Assembly: GCF_022627575.1 (NCBI RefSeq)
Contig: NZ_JADEYQ010000006.1
Coordinates: 1 to 64,000 of the forward strand
Length of the DNA stretch: 64,000 nucleotides
Reading direction: 5' to 3'
From: Sphingobacterium rhinopitheci
Lineage (GTDB): Bacteria > Bacteroidota > Bacteroidia > Sphingobacteriales > Sphingobacteriaceae
The notes beneath the pieces were generated by a model, which saw only the letters and a list, made by a program, of their open reading frames with translations, was not told the DNA's origin and made no database searches. Shown here in pieces: positions 1 to 8,606 of this stretch. Numbering within the stretch: position 1 is the first letter of the stretch; each line of letters starts with the position of its first letter. The position numbers and the translations under genes are program-made.

Positions 1-34
1 TGCGATTAAGCTTTTGTTGGCGGAGAGCGAGGGA
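1..34. repeat. truncated duplicate of the tRNA-Ser 3' end and terminator
   Basis: Positions 1-34 match 185-218 at 33 of 34 bases (the single mismatch is at 16 versus 200). The repeated unit covers half of the tRNA terminator hairpin, the encoded CCA and the last bases of the tRNA-Ser acceptor and T-arm. After position 34 the match stops abruptly, so this copy is not a functional tRNA. The 130 bases between the copies are visibly richer in G and C than the flanking DNA. A tRNA 3' end duplicated in direct orientation is what site-specific integration or a decayed tandem tRNA leaves. The left boundary lies outside the window. Confidence 0.8.
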
Positions 35-170
35 GTGGTTTAGCCACACAGACCCCAAACGCAACCCTAAACCTTCATGAATCGAACCCACCCAACCCTT
101 CTGGCTCGAATCTTATCGTGATTTCTAGGAAAATAACAGTGCTAGATAGGCAGGAAATGCATATAAAACA

Positions 171-201
171 AAAAAGCTTAATCTTGCGATTAAGCTTTTT
201 T
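171..201 (-). terminator. rho-independent terminator of tRNA-Ser
   Basis: A 10-bp stem (174-183 with 188-197) around a 4-base loop is followed on the minus strand by a T run. It starts directly after the encoded CCA of the tRNA and is almost symmetric, so it could also stop transcription from the other side. Confidence 0.8.
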
Positions 202-289
202 TGGCGGAGAGCGAGGGATTCGAACCCCCGAACCTGTGACAGTTAACAGTTTTCAAGACTGCCGCATTCGACCACTCTGCCAGCTCTCC
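202..289 (-). tRNA. tRNA-Ser (anticodon UGA)
   Basis: Read on the minus strand, the 7-bp acceptor stem (289-283 with 212-206) is followed by discriminator G and an encoded CCA (204-202). The anticodon loop carries UGA, flanked by U and A as usual. A long variable arm follows, typical of class II serine tRNAs, and the T-loop has the GGTTCGAATCC pattern. The gene decodes UCA and, by wobble, other UCN codons. It has its own promoter and terminator and is not in a tRNA cluster within this window. The 3' end is partially duplicated at 1-34. Confidence 0.97.
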
Positions 290-293
290 GGCA

Positions 294-324
294 CAAAGGT
301 AGAAATTCAACCCTTATTTCCAAA
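294..324 (-). promoter_or_regulatory. Bacteroidota-type promoter of tRNA-Ser
   Basis: On the minus strand TTTG (324-321) is separated by exactly 19 bases from TACCTTTG (301-294), matching the -33/-7 consensus of the Bacteroidota primary sigma factor (TTTG, about 19-21 bp, TAnnTTTG). The predicted start lies at about 289-291, that is, at or within a couple of bases of the mature tRNA 5' end. Confidence 0.8.
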
Positions 325-861
325 ATATATTTCAAAAAAAATGCTCTAATAATAGTATTAAGGCATATTATTGGATTTAACCGTTCTCAAAACAAATATA
401 TAACCAAAAGGAAAACAAGCCTTTAAATAGTAATTAATGCTATACGAGGTTTACCCTATAGATCTGAAAAATAAATAAAACGCTAAAAAGAAATCCTTTT
501 ATAGCGCTACCCGATAAAATAAAAAATATTGACCAAAACCGCCCCTATTTTCACGTAATAATTAACGCCATATTCTTAAATAAATCTTCAGAATACTCTT
601 TTCATAATTTACAGCTGTAAATATATTTCTTCATAACTACCTCCCCTTTTAAGTTGCAATTCTAGTAAAAGAGGTATCTAAAATATAGAGAATGCCAATG
701 AGAAATTGGGATTGACAATACTACAACTATACATTGAAATTAGAGATAGAATAAAAGCCTTCGTAAGCTCTAATTTATGGTTGGTCCTAAAGAATACCAA
801 ACATAAATTAGAGATCAGTAATACAGCTTATTACCAATAAGCATTTAAACTTCTTTATTAG
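325..861. other. intergenic region with no recognisable gene
   Basis: About 540 bases of AT-rich DNA without an open frame that looks coding on either strand. Besides the inverted repeat at 768-813 only weak, short inverted repeats are visible (for example TATTCT and AGAATA near 570-596). I cannot assign a known RNA family to it. Confidence 0.5.
768..813. repeat. inverted repeat downstream of the GH92 gene
   Basis: Arms 768-785 and 796-813 pair over 18 bases with one mismatch around a 10-base loop. It lies about 50 bases beyond the stop of the mannosidase gene and could act as its terminator or as an mRNA 3'-end stabiliser. There is no clear T run on either side, so a terminator role is uncertain. 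Confidence 0.55.
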
Positions 862-3150
862 CTATTTTTTACTCATTGAAAATGGCAAATCACTGGCTTT
901 AGTTCCCCTTATTTTATTAGGTTGATTGTCCATTACAAAATCAAGTACACCACCTTTAATCAATTCACTATGTTTCAAATAGTTTTTGGAATATACCTTA
1001 CCATTCCATGAGAGTGATTTTATATATCTATTATCCAAATTATTATTAGACGAATTAATCTGCAATGTATTACCATTTTCTAAATGAAGAACTACTTTAT
1101 CAAATAATGGTGATCCAATAATATATTCATCCGTTGCTGGAGTAACTGGATAAAAACCTAAAGCAGAAAAAACATACCATGCAGAAGTTTGACCATTATC
1201 TTCATCCCCGCAATATCCATCTGGATTTGGGGTATACATTTTATCCATTGTTTCACGAACCCAATACTGTGATTTCCATGGAGCACCAACAAAATTATAC
1301 AAGTAAGTCATATGCTGGATAGGTTGATTACCATGTGCATATTGTCCCATATTCACAATTTGCATTTCACGGATTTCATGGATAGGAAATCCATAATAAC
1401 TATCGTCAAATATTGGTGGCAACATAAATACAGAATCTAACTTAATTTCCATAGCCTTATGCCCGCCTAAAAGATTTGCTAATCCCTCAAAATCTTGAAA
1501 AACAGACCAACTGTAATGCCAGCTATTACCTTCTGTAAAAGCATCCCCCCATTTGAAAGGATTGAATGGTGATTGGAAACTACCATCTTCATTTTTACCG
1601 CGCATTAAACCTGTACTTTTATCAAATAATTTCTCATAATTATAAGCTCTATTTTTATAAAAGTCTTGATCAGCTTTGGATTTATTTAAGCCTTTGGCTA
1701 ACTGATAAATAGCAAAATCATCATATGCATACTCTAAACTACGGGCTGCATTTTCATGAATTTTTACATCATATGGTACATAACCTAATTTGTTGTAATA
1801 TTCAGCGCCATCTCTTCCTACAGCAGGAATAGGTCCAGCATTCATAGATCCTTTTTTTACTGCTTCATATAGTATTTCAATCTCTGGGCTACGAATTCCT
1901 TTGACCCAAGCATCAGCAACAACAGAGGCAGAATTATTACCGACCATTATACTACGATAGCCAGGGCTTGCCCACTCAGGTAACCAACCACCTTCTTTAT
2001 ATGCATTAGCAAGACCTTCTTGCATTTTAAGACTCATTTCTGGGTACATAAGATTTAGGAATGGAAACAAACTACGGAAAGTATCCCAAAATCCCGTATC
2101 CGTAAACATATAACCTGGCAATACTTGTCCATTATACGGAGAGTAGTGAATAGCTTTTCCTTCAGCATCATATTCATAAAAGATCCTAGGGAATAATAAA
2201 GAACGGTATAAACAAGAGTAAAAAGTACGTAACTGATCAATAGTTCCACCACTTACTTCGATTTTTCCCAATTCTTTGTTCCATACCTCTTCTCCTTTTT
2301 TCATAACTTGATCAAAGCTCTGATTTCCCACTTCCTTCAAATTTATTTCTGCTTGTTCAGCGGATATAAAAGAAGATGCTATTTTTACTAGTACCTGATC
2401 AGATTTATCTTTAATAGAAAAACCTACTATAGCTCCAACATGGTCTGCTTTAATCAAAAGGCGATCATCAGACAAAACGGAATCGGCGAATGTGGCTACA
2501 TTTTTGAAATCTCTGTCAAAATGTAACACAAAATAATTTTTAAAATTTGCAGGCACGCCGCCTGAGTTTTTCGTTGAATAACCAATAATTTTTCGCTGAC
2601 TAGGGATTACTTCTACATAGGACCCTTTATCAAAAGCATCAATAAGAACATAAGCATTATCCGTTTTAGGGAAAGTAAATCTAAAATATGCGGCTCTCTC
2701 TGTTGGAGTAACTTCTATTTTAGTGTCATAATCTGCTAGATATACAGCATAATAATTAGGTTTTGCAATTTCTGCCTTATGCGAAAAATAACTTGCACGC
2801 TTATCTTGGTCAAATGTGCGTTGGTCGACCATGGCCATCACACTGAACTGACCATAATCATTCATCCATGGTGATGGTTGATGAGTTTGCTTAATTCCTC
2901 TAATTTTTTCTGCGGTGTATGTATACATCCAACCGTCGCCCATTTTTCCTGTTTGTGGACTCCAAAAATTCATACCCCATGGTCTAGCGATAGCTGGATA
3001 AGTATTTCCACTGGACAAAAAATAAGTAGATTGTGTACCTACTAATGTACTTACATATTCTAAAGGTTTACCAACATCCGTAATACGCTGTGCTTGTAAA
3101 TACGTAGTAATAAATAATAGTAGAGATGTAAAAAATATTTGTGGTCTCAT
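862..3150 (-). CDS. GH92 family exo-alpha-1,2-mannosidase
   Basis: Secreted glycosidase predicted to remove alpha-linked mannose from N-glycans, calcium-dependent and inverting as known for GH92. I start at the ATG at 3150, which gives a clean signal peptide ending in LQAQ and a 762-residue protein; an earlier in-frame ATG at 3195 would add 15 residues before the signal. Residues E540, D649 and D651 sit in the motifs FTEGNSW and CGDEDNGQ and keep the exact spacing of the acid and base residues I recall for Bacteroides BT3990 (E533, D642, D644). W95 and H591-E592 match, with the same offset of 7, the residues W88 and H584-E585 tied to alpha-1,2 specificity. A -7-like TAGCTTTG lies at 3208-3201. 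The gene is monocistronic here. Confidence 0.95.
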   Translation of the reverse strand: MRPQIFFTSLLLFITTYLQAQRITDVGKPLEYVSTLVGTQSTYFLSSGNTYPAIARPWGMNFWSPQTGKMGDGWMYTYTAEKIRGIKQTHQPSPWMNDYGQFSVMAMVDQRTFDQDKRASYFSHKAEIAKPNYYAVYLADYDTKIEVTPTERAAYFRFTFPKTDNAYVLIDAFDKGSYVEVIPSQRKIIGYSTKNSGGVPANFKNYFVLHFDRDFKNVATFADSVLSDDRLLIKADHVGAIVGFSIKDKSDQVLVKIASSFISAEQAEINLKEVGNQSFDQVMKKGEEVWNKELGKIEVSGGTIDQLRTFYSCLYRSLLFPRIFYEYDAEGKAIHYSPYNGQVLPGYMFTDTGFWDTFRSLFPFLNLMYPEMSLKMQEGLANAYKEGGWLPEWASPGYRSIMVGNNSASVVADAWVKGIRSPEIEILYEAVKKGSMNAGPIPAVGRDGAEYYNKLGYVPYDVKIHENAARSLEYAYDDFAIYQLAKGLNKSKADQDFYKNRAYNYEKLFDKSTGLMRGKNEDGSFQSPFNPFKWGDAFTEGNSWHYSWSVFQDFEGLANLLGGHKAMEIKLDSVFMLPPIFDDSYYGFPIHEIREMQIVNMGQYAHGNQPIQHMTYLYNFVGAPWKSQYWVRETMDKMYTPNPDGYCGDEDNGQTSAWYVFSALGFYPVTPATDEYIIGSPLFDKVVLHLENGNTLQINSSNNNLDNRYIKSLSWNGKVYSKNYLKHSELIKGGVLDFVMDNQPNKIRGTKASDLPFSMSKK

Positions 3151-3223
3151 AATTGGTTGTTTTATTGATGAATAAATATCAACAATAAAAATCAAAATAC
3201 CAAAGCTAAATTATTTTAGCACA

Positions 3224-4192
3224 TTAAAAAACCAATATTATTTTTCCTATAAAGTTTCTACTTTCCATTAAATGGTGAGCTTTGACAACATCCTCTATCG
3301 GTAATACTTGTTCTATATAAGTCCTATAAGAACCATCAGCTACCAAGGGCATTACATATTCTTTTATCTCATTAGCTACATTGGTTTTAAATGATTTCGA
3401 TCTATTGCGCAATGTACTACCCGTAAGAAAAATACGTTTTTGCATTAATTTAAACAAATTCAGATTTACTTTAGCTCCATCCATGGCATTAATTTGAACC
3501 AATCGTCCTTCCTCTTGCAAAACATTTATATTTTTATTGAAGTATTCGCCACCAATACTATCCAAAACAACATGTATACCTTTGGATTTAAATACTTCTT
3601 CAAAGTCATCAGTATGGTAATTCACTGCCATCGTTGCACCAATATTCTCGACAAATTGTTTCTTTTTATCAGAGCCAACAGTCGTAAAAACCTCACACCC
3701 TAGCAAATTGGCCAATTGTATTGCTGTGATACCTATACCTCCAGCCCCACCATGCACTAAGAGTTTTTCATCTTTTTTCAATCCTCCCCTTTGGAAAACA
3801 TTATGCCATACTGTAAATAATGTTTCAGGCATTCCTGCTGCTTCTTCAAAACTCAGATTATCCGGTATTGGGATACAACTACCTTCATCTACAGCGACGT
3901 ACTCAGCATATCCTGCTCCTGCTACTAAAGCCATCACCGGCTGGCCAATCCGCAAGGTATTCACCCTATCGCCGACAGCATATACTATACCAGCGACTTC
4001 TAATCCTGGGATATCAGCATCTACTCCAGCTGGCGCGGGATAATTTCCTTTACGTTGAAAAATATCTGGACGATTGACACCTGCTGCTTTAACTTGTATC
4101 AATACTTCAGCATCACATATTGATGGTATATCTCTTTCTTGTATTTCTAATACTTCTGGTGCTCCAAAAGAGCTTATTACAACAGCTTTCAT
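3224..4192 (-). CDS. NAD(P)H:quinone oxidoreductase, zinc-independent alcohol dehydrogenase family
   Basis: A 322-residue cytoplasmic medium-chain dehydrogenase/reductase of the quinone oxidoreductase (QOR) type. The GroES-like N-terminal half contains AAGVNRPDIFQRKG, as in QOR and PIG3-like enzymes. The Rossmann half contains the NADPH-binding AGGIGITAIQ pattern near residue 135. The catalytic zinc ligands of alcohol dehydrogenases are absent, which fits reduction of quinones or enones. The ATG overlaps the stop of the upstream barrel gene as TAATG, so translation is probably coupled to it. The true substrate cannot be told from sequence. The pairing of a cytoplasmic reductase with an outer-membrane barrel has no obvious functional logic. 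Confidence 0.88.
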   Translation of the reverse strand: MKAVVISSFGAPEVLEIQERDIPSICDAEVLIQVKAAGVNRPDIFQRKGNYPAPAGVDADIPGLEVAGIVYAVGDRVNTLRIGQPVMALVAGAGYAEYVAVDEGSCIPIPDNLSFEEAAGMPETLFTVWHNVFQRGGLKKDEKLLVHGGAGGIGITAIQLANLLGCEVFTTVGSDKKKQFVENIGATMAVNYHTDDFEEVFKSKGIHVVLDSIGGEYFNKNINVLQEEGRLVQINAMDGAKVNLNLFKLMQKRIFLTGSTLRNRSKSFKTNVANEIKEYVMPLVADGSYRTYIEQVLPIEDVVKAHHLMESRNFIGKIILVF

Positions 4193-6912
4193 TAATCTTT
4201 CTTTGGTAATTTTTGTAATCTAATATTAAGAGATAGCATAAAATAACGGCCTAATCTATTATTTCGTGCTTCATAGACATCATTTCCAATATATTCAGAA
4301 ATAATACCTGAATTTTTATTTTGGTCAAATAAATCATAACATTGAAGTTTAAGTAATGCCGCCTTATTTGGTAAGAATGAAAATTCAACAAAGCTATTCA
4401 TTAATGTTTGGTTAACATTCAAAATATTATTTTTATAACCATCGTTGAACCGTTGCGACATTTCTAATCCAATGGAAAAATTATCATTTATATATCCTTT
4501 TGCCCCCCATCCCAAGAGTAAAGTTTTGATATCGATTGTTGTTTTATAAGGAATATCATATCGTGCTTGGTTCCATATATAGTTTGCATTGATAATAGTT
4601 TCTACATAATCACTCCAAGTATATTTCACTTGCATAGACTGATTAACGAGTAGCTGATTTGTCGTCCGTTTGCGGCCATCAATAAATGATAAATTATTAT
4701 AATAATCTGTGGTACCCGTAAGGTCCAACTGAATATCTTCCGTGATGAATGGCGTATTGTATAAATAATACCATTTTACATCATAATATCCGGAAGTATT
4801 TTTAAAAGTAGTTTCTTGAATGATGCTATTTTCCAAGGTTCGTTTATCACTTACGATTTTGTTGAGGACAAAACTATAAGCAATATTTGTTTCAAAATAT
4901 TGCATTCTAGAAGATTTAGATTTTCTAAAAGTTGAAGACAAACGATGTGCATATTCGGCTTTTAATGCAGGATTACCAATGATGATATATCTAGAACTCG
5001 TATTATCAATTACTGGAGCTATTTGATTAAAATAAGGCTGATTATTTTTCCCTCTATAATTCAATTGCCAATCTGATTCCTTAGAGAATTTATATATAAC
5101 ATTTGCCGAAGGAATAAGATTGACATTATCATAATTATAACTTATATCTTTTAGCGCTAAGTAACCACTCATAACGAGAGGCTGAATAGCAAAGCCAAAA
5201 TTCATCTTAAACTTTTTATTAGGTTCATATTGATACGTCATACTACCCTTATGACTAGTATACCAATAATCATAATCAACAGATAATGAATCTATATAAT
5301 TGTATTGATCTTTCCGTAATAAATCTTCTACCAAACGTAATGACTTGATGGAAGTAGTTTCAAATTCATAAGCAATTTCTAAAAGCGTATGATCACTAAA
5401 TGGCTCAATATATGTTAAAGATGTCCTACTATTATTACTGTGATTACGTTGAAGAATATATTGATCTTGATTAAATTGATTATTCAACACAGAAGGGTTC
5501 GCTATATTATACTCTAAGTATTGTTCTTTAACAAAATCAGAACGATTATTATTCTTAGCGCTTAGCGTTAAATTTCCAATAAGTTTTCTTCCTTTTTTAT
5601 TAAAAAACTTAGAATAAAAAAGGTCTAAATCACCATTAGGATTATTTTTACGCGTAGAATCCTGATAATTTCCTTCAGAAATACTATTGAAACTATTTAA
5701 AGAAAGGTCCTTATTCTGACCAGATATTTGATGATTTAAGGCAAGATTTCCATCAATACGAAATAGATCTTTATTTTTAAAATTCATATCGAATCCAAAA
5801 CGAAGTTTATGGTTACGGTCCAACGTATTGAGGATATATTCTTCTTTTCTAAAAATTGTATTTCCTATATAACTAGAAGTAAGTTGAGAATTACCATCAG
5901 TAATATTATTTTGATACAAATAATTATAGGATACATTAGCATAAATCACTTTCGACAATTGATCAGAAATAGTTATTCCTATCGAACCTATATCATTTAA
6001 TCCATCTATAGGGTCAGAAAGATTGCCTAATTCCATTGCACTTTTACTTCTATCTCCCCCAAAAGCAGTGCCTAAAGAAAATAAGTTAGCATTTGTATTA
6101 TTAAAAGATCCTATAATAGATATTTCCTGCCCCTTATTAAACTTATTGAGACCAAAGCTTCCCAAATATCTATCATTGGTACCTGCCCCAGCGGTTAATT
6201 GGCCAAAATATATTTTTTTCTTATCCTCTTTTAGATTTATATTTAATATTTTTTCTTCATCTTCCATCAAAATACCAGTTTCTCCATTCTTTACCGTACT
6301 AGCATTCAATAATTGTATATTCTTTATAAAATCAGCAGGTAAATTTCGAGTAGCCGTAATTAAATCTCCACCAAAAAAATCCTTATTATCTACTCTGACT
6401 CTTTTTATCTGCCTTCCATTGTAGGTTACAGAACCATCTCTATAAACCTGAAAACCAGGCAACCCTTTTAATGCTTCTTCCAATAATGATCGTTTAGTAA
6501 AATCAAATGCTCCAAAATTAAATTGTACAGTATCCCCATTTATCACCATGGGCAATACACGAACAACGAGAGCACTAGGAAGTATTGTAGAGAATGATTT
6601 AAGGGTTATACTAGGCACTTTTAATTCTTTCTGCCCTTCAATAAGGTAATGCGAACTACTAGCTGTTCTGTAGCCCAGCATACTATATACTAAAAGGATA
6701 TGATTACCTTTCACTTCCTTAAATGTGTACTCCCCATCGGCATTAGTGAATACACTAGAAGTGTCAGTATTAGCGATTAAACGGACATTTACGGATTTGA
6801 TTGGTGCACCTAGACTATCTTGTAGGTAGCCAACAATTGTGCTTTGCGCATAGAGTTCTACACAAATCAATTGGCACAATATGGTTAAGAATATGATATA
6901 TGCTTTTTGCAC
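4192..6912 (-). CDS. TonB-receptor-like outer membrane beta-barrel protein
   Basis: A 906-residue outer-membrane protein of the Bacteroidota 'outer membrane beta-barrel family'. The signal peptide ends near ELYAQS. A CarboxypepD_reg-like beta-sandwich follows (about 25-110: GYLQDSLGAPI, then DGEYTF), then a degenerate plug with FFGGDLITATRNLPADFI (about 170-200). The rest, to the C-terminal aromatic-rich strands, is a long barrel rich in Tyr/Asn. Unlike classical TonB receptors there is no clear TonB box. No SusD partner follows. The start codon is GTG at 6912, since no in-frame ATG precedes the signal peptide. It shares one base with the following oxidoreductase gene. The ligand is unknown. 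Confidence 0.8.
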   Translation of the reverse strand: MQKAYIIFLTILCQLICVELYAQSTIVGYLQDSLGAPIKSVNVRLIANTDTSSVFTNADGEYTFKEVKGNHILLVYSMLGYRTASSSHYLIEGQKELKVPSITLKSFSTILPSALVVRVLPMVINGDTVQFNFGAFDFTKRSLLEEALKGLPGFQVYRDGSVTYNGRQIKRVRVDNKDFFGGDLITATRNLPADFIKNIQLLNASTVKNGETGILMEDEEKILNINLKEDKKKIYFGQLTAGAGTNDRYLGSFGLNKFNKGQEISIIGSFNNTNANLFSLGTAFGGDRSKSAMELGNLSDPIDGLNDIGSIGITISDQLSKVIYANVSYNYLYQNNITDGNSQLTSSYIGNTIFRKEEYILNTLDRNHKLRFGFDMNFKNKDLFRIDGNLALNHQISGQNKDLSLNSFNSISEGNYQDSTRKNNPNGDLDLFYSKFFNKKGRKLIGNLTLSAKNNNRSDFVKEQYLEYNIANPSVLNNQFNQDQYILQRNHSNNSRTSLTYIEPFSDHTLLEIAYEFETTSIKSLRLVEDLLRKDQYNYIDSLSVDYDYWYTSHKGSMTYQYEPNKKFKMNFGFAIQPLVMSGYLALKDISYNYDNVNLIPSANVIYKFSKESDWQLNYRGKNNQPYFNQIAPVIDNTSSRYIIIGNPALKAEYAHRLSSTFRKSKSSRMQYFETNIAYSFVLNKIVSDKRTLENSIIQETTFKNTSGYYDVKWYYLYNTPFITEDIQLDLTGTTDYYNNLSFIDGRKRTTNQLLVNQSMQVKYTWSDYVETIINANYIWNQARYDIPYKTTIDIKTLLLGWGAKGYINDNFSIGLEMSQRFNDGYKNNILNVNQTLMNSFVEFSFLPNKAALLKLQCYDLFDQNKNSGIISEYIGNDVYEARNNRLGRYFMLSLNIRLQKLPKKD

Positions 6913-7024
6913 AAAAAAATAATTCTATTAATAAAATCACCCATGTTCAAGATACTAAATTTATAGTAACTAAGCAGTATCCGTATGAATCTTAAATATA
7001 ACGGATAAAAAAAATATTTCGTAT

Positions 7025-7061
7025 AAAAAAAGGGCTATTGCATAACAATAACCCTTTTTTT
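7025..7061 (-). terminator. terminator after the ferritin gene
   Basis: Runs of A and GGG (7025-7034) pair with CCC and T runs (7052-7061) across a CTATTG/CAATAA inner stem. The hairpin stands 19 bases beyond the ferritin stop and its symmetry makes it usable from both strands. Confidence 0.8.
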
Positions 7062-7079
7062 ATATAATTTCTTTAACGA

Positions 7080-7607
7080 CTATTCGCCATCAAATACAAC
7101 TTTTACTAAGTGCTTATCAATTTCCCAACGACCTGTTCCGTCTTCACCAATAACGTCAAATAATTCTAAGATACGTCTAATCACAAATTCTTCTTCAACT
7201 TGCTCCGCTAAGAACCATTGTAAGAAATTGAATGTTACATAATCTTTAGCTTTCACACATTTGTCAGCGATATTATTAAACTGCTCTGTAACGAACATCT
7301 CTTGCTCTAAAGCTTGCTCAAATACACCACGGAATGATTCGAAATCATTAGGGATATTTGTTACCTCAGGAGAAATAGGCTTACCACCACGATTAGAGAT
7401 ATAATTGAATATTTTCAACATATGCTCTCTTTCTTCATCCGATTGTTTAGCGAAAAATTTTGAAGCATTATCTAAACCTTGATCATCACACCATGCAGAC
7501 ATAGCTAAATAAATAGCCGATGAATGTGCTTCTACTTTTACTTGCGTATTTAATATATTTTCAATCTCTTCTACTAAAGATGATTTTAATTTCAATAAAT
7601 CTTTCAT
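7080..7607 (-). CDS. ftnA: non-heme ferritin (iron storage)
   Basis: A 175-residue four-helix-bundle ferritin that oxidises Fe(II) and stores ferric iron in a 24-mer shell in the cytoplasm. Helix A carries EIENILN and EAHSSAIYLAM, helix B the pattern DEEREHMLKIF. Helix C/D carries EQEMFVTEQF and LAEQVEEE, giving the carboxylates and histidine of the ferroxidase centre. No heme-ligating methionine typical of bacterioferritin is evident, so FtnA rather than Bfr. Length matches the family. The gene stands alone between its own terminator and a -7-like TATCTTTG at 7677-7670, about 65 bases upstream of the ATG. Iron or oxidative-stress control is likely from the family, but no operator is evident. 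Confidence 0.95.
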   Translation of the reverse strand: MKDLLKLKSSLVEEIENILNTQVKVEAHSSAIYLAMSAWCDDQGLDNASKFFAKQSDEEREHMLKIFNYISNRGGKPISPEVTNIPNDFESFRGVFEQALEQEMFVTEQFNNIADKCVKAKDYVTFNFLQWFLAEQVEEEFVIRRILELFDVIGEDGTGRWEIDKHLVKVVFDGE

Positions 7608-7775
7608 ATCTACTTAATTTTAAGTTTAAAAAGTCAAAAGACATTAATATAATATCCCTTTCTCTTATACAAAGATAACACGAAAGAAAATAAATTGGTA
7701 AAAAAAGTGCAATACGAATTCAGTCTAAATTAGACTTTAAAACCTTAAGTTATTTAGAATCAGTACAATTAAAAT

Positions 7776-8138
7776 CTAGAAGACCAATACTGCGCCGCGG
7801 CGGAGAAAAGATTTAATTTGACCATTTAACTCTAGCATAAATTTAGCTCCTGCTAATATTTCGCGAAGATTAAGGATATCTTCAATGGTCAACAGAAAAC
7901 AACGATCTGTTCGAAAAGGCATTACAATTTCATAGTCCGAAGAACGAGAAGCATCGATTAGCATTTTTTCTACATCAATAGCATCAATATTCTTCTTGAA
8001 ACTAAAAAAGTCACTTACACTAAAAGAGGTGGTTGAATCATTAAATTCCAACCAATAGCAGTTTTTTCTACTACATTGATAAACAGCGCCATTATCTGTT
8101 TTAAATACTTCTTCTACGTGTGCTAGTGGACAAATCAT
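7776..8138 (-). CDS. small conserved Bacteroidota protein of unknown function
   Basis: A 120-residue cytoplasmic protein without signal peptide or membrane segment. Three cysteines stand out (C3 and a CSRKNC pair near residues 22-27), followed by a mixed alpha/beta stretch and a basic C-terminus (FLRRGAVLVF). It loosely resembles short Bacteroidota proteins I recall being filed as DUF6686, but I am unsure of that match. The CxxxxC pair could bind metal. It has its own promoter (8175-8206) and follows directly after the hpf terminator. The neighbour downstream is ferritin, which is suggestive of iron or redox biology but proves nothing. Confidence 0.7.
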   Translation of the reverse strand: MICPLAHVEEVFKTDNGAVYQCSRKNCYWLEFNDSTTSFSVSDFFSFKKNIDAIDVEKMLIDASRSSDYEIVMPFRTDRCFLLTIEDILNLREILAGAKFMLELNGQIKSFLRRGAVLVF

Positions 8139-8174
8139 AATACCAAAAAAACTCGTTTATTTCTATTTGATAGT

Positions 8175-8206
8175 CAAAAGTAACAACTATTAAGAATTAA
8201 TCCAAA
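8175..8206 (-). promoter_or_regulatory. promoter of the small conserved gene
   Basis: Minus-strand TTTG (8206-8203), a 20-base spacer, and TACTTTTG (8182-8175) fit the Bacteroidota -33/-7 consensus. The start would be near 8170, giving a leader of roughly 30 bases. It begins immediately after the hpf terminator hairpin. Confidence 0.65.
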
Positions 8207-8236
8207 TAAAAAGCAGCTTATTTTATAAGCTGCTCA
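8207..8236 (-). terminator. terminator after hpf
   Basis: A 9-bp stem (8212-8220 with 8226-8234) around TTTTA, followed on the minus strand by a T run. It lies 25 bases past the hpf stop and abuts the -33 element of the next promoter. Confidence 0.8.
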
Positions 8237-8260
8237 TTTATTTGATATTATATTTTTACG

Positions 8261-8602
8261 TTAAAATTCATCATCTGTTGGTATCACTTCTTTATGATTA
8301 CTCAAGGTGGCACGAACCTTAGTTTTGTACTTATTAATTTGTCTTCTTAAAGATTCTACAGATAAATCTGTCGCTTCTTCAAAAGTCTTCGCTTGCGACT
8401 TTGCAAACAACTGGCTCCCGGGGATATTTATTTTCAACTCAACAATCTTATTTGCTTCATCTTCTACATTTTCTAACCGTAAATAGCAAACACCTTCAAT
8501 AATATTATCCAAAAATTGATCAAGTTTGGAAGTTTTCCTTTTGATAAAATCTACTAATTTTTGATCAGCATCGAACTTAATTGATTGCACAGTAATGTTC
8601 AT
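8261..8602 (-). CDS. hpf: ribosome hibernation promoting factor, HPF/RaiA family
   Basis: A 113-residue protein of the short HPF/RaiA family, which binds the 30S decoding centre in stationary phase and silences or dimerises ribosomes. It shows the family's N-terminal beta strand (MNITVQSIKFDA), the amphipathic helix FIKRKTSKLDQFL and the helix around EATDLSVESLRRQINKYK. An acidic tail follows. The long-form C-terminal dimerisation domain is missing. The gene follows xerC by 14 bases, the order often seen in Bacteroidota. It is preceded by an unusually perfect Shine-Dalgarno sequence (8607-8613), rare in this phylum, hinting at special translational control. Confidence 0.93.
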   Translation of the reverse strand: MNITVQSIKFDADQKLVDFIKRKTSKLDQFLDNIIEGVCYLRLENVEDEANKIVELKINIPGSQLFAKSQAKTFEEATDLSVESLRRQINKYKTKVRATLSNHKEVIPTDDEF

Positions 8603-8606
8603 TTTG

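Noticed and set aside
35..165. A second, degraded tRNA gene between the two repeat copies
   Set aside because: Short pieces look tRNA-like (TCGAA, a 4-bp GTGG/CCAC stem) but no cloverleaf can be drawn on either strand.
1300..1340. HGNQPIQH in the GH92 enzyme as loss of the catalytic acid (Gln for Glu)
   Set aside because: Residue spacing shows that the acid is E540 in FTEGNSW, and that all catalytic residues are conserved; the Gln at 609 is a different position.
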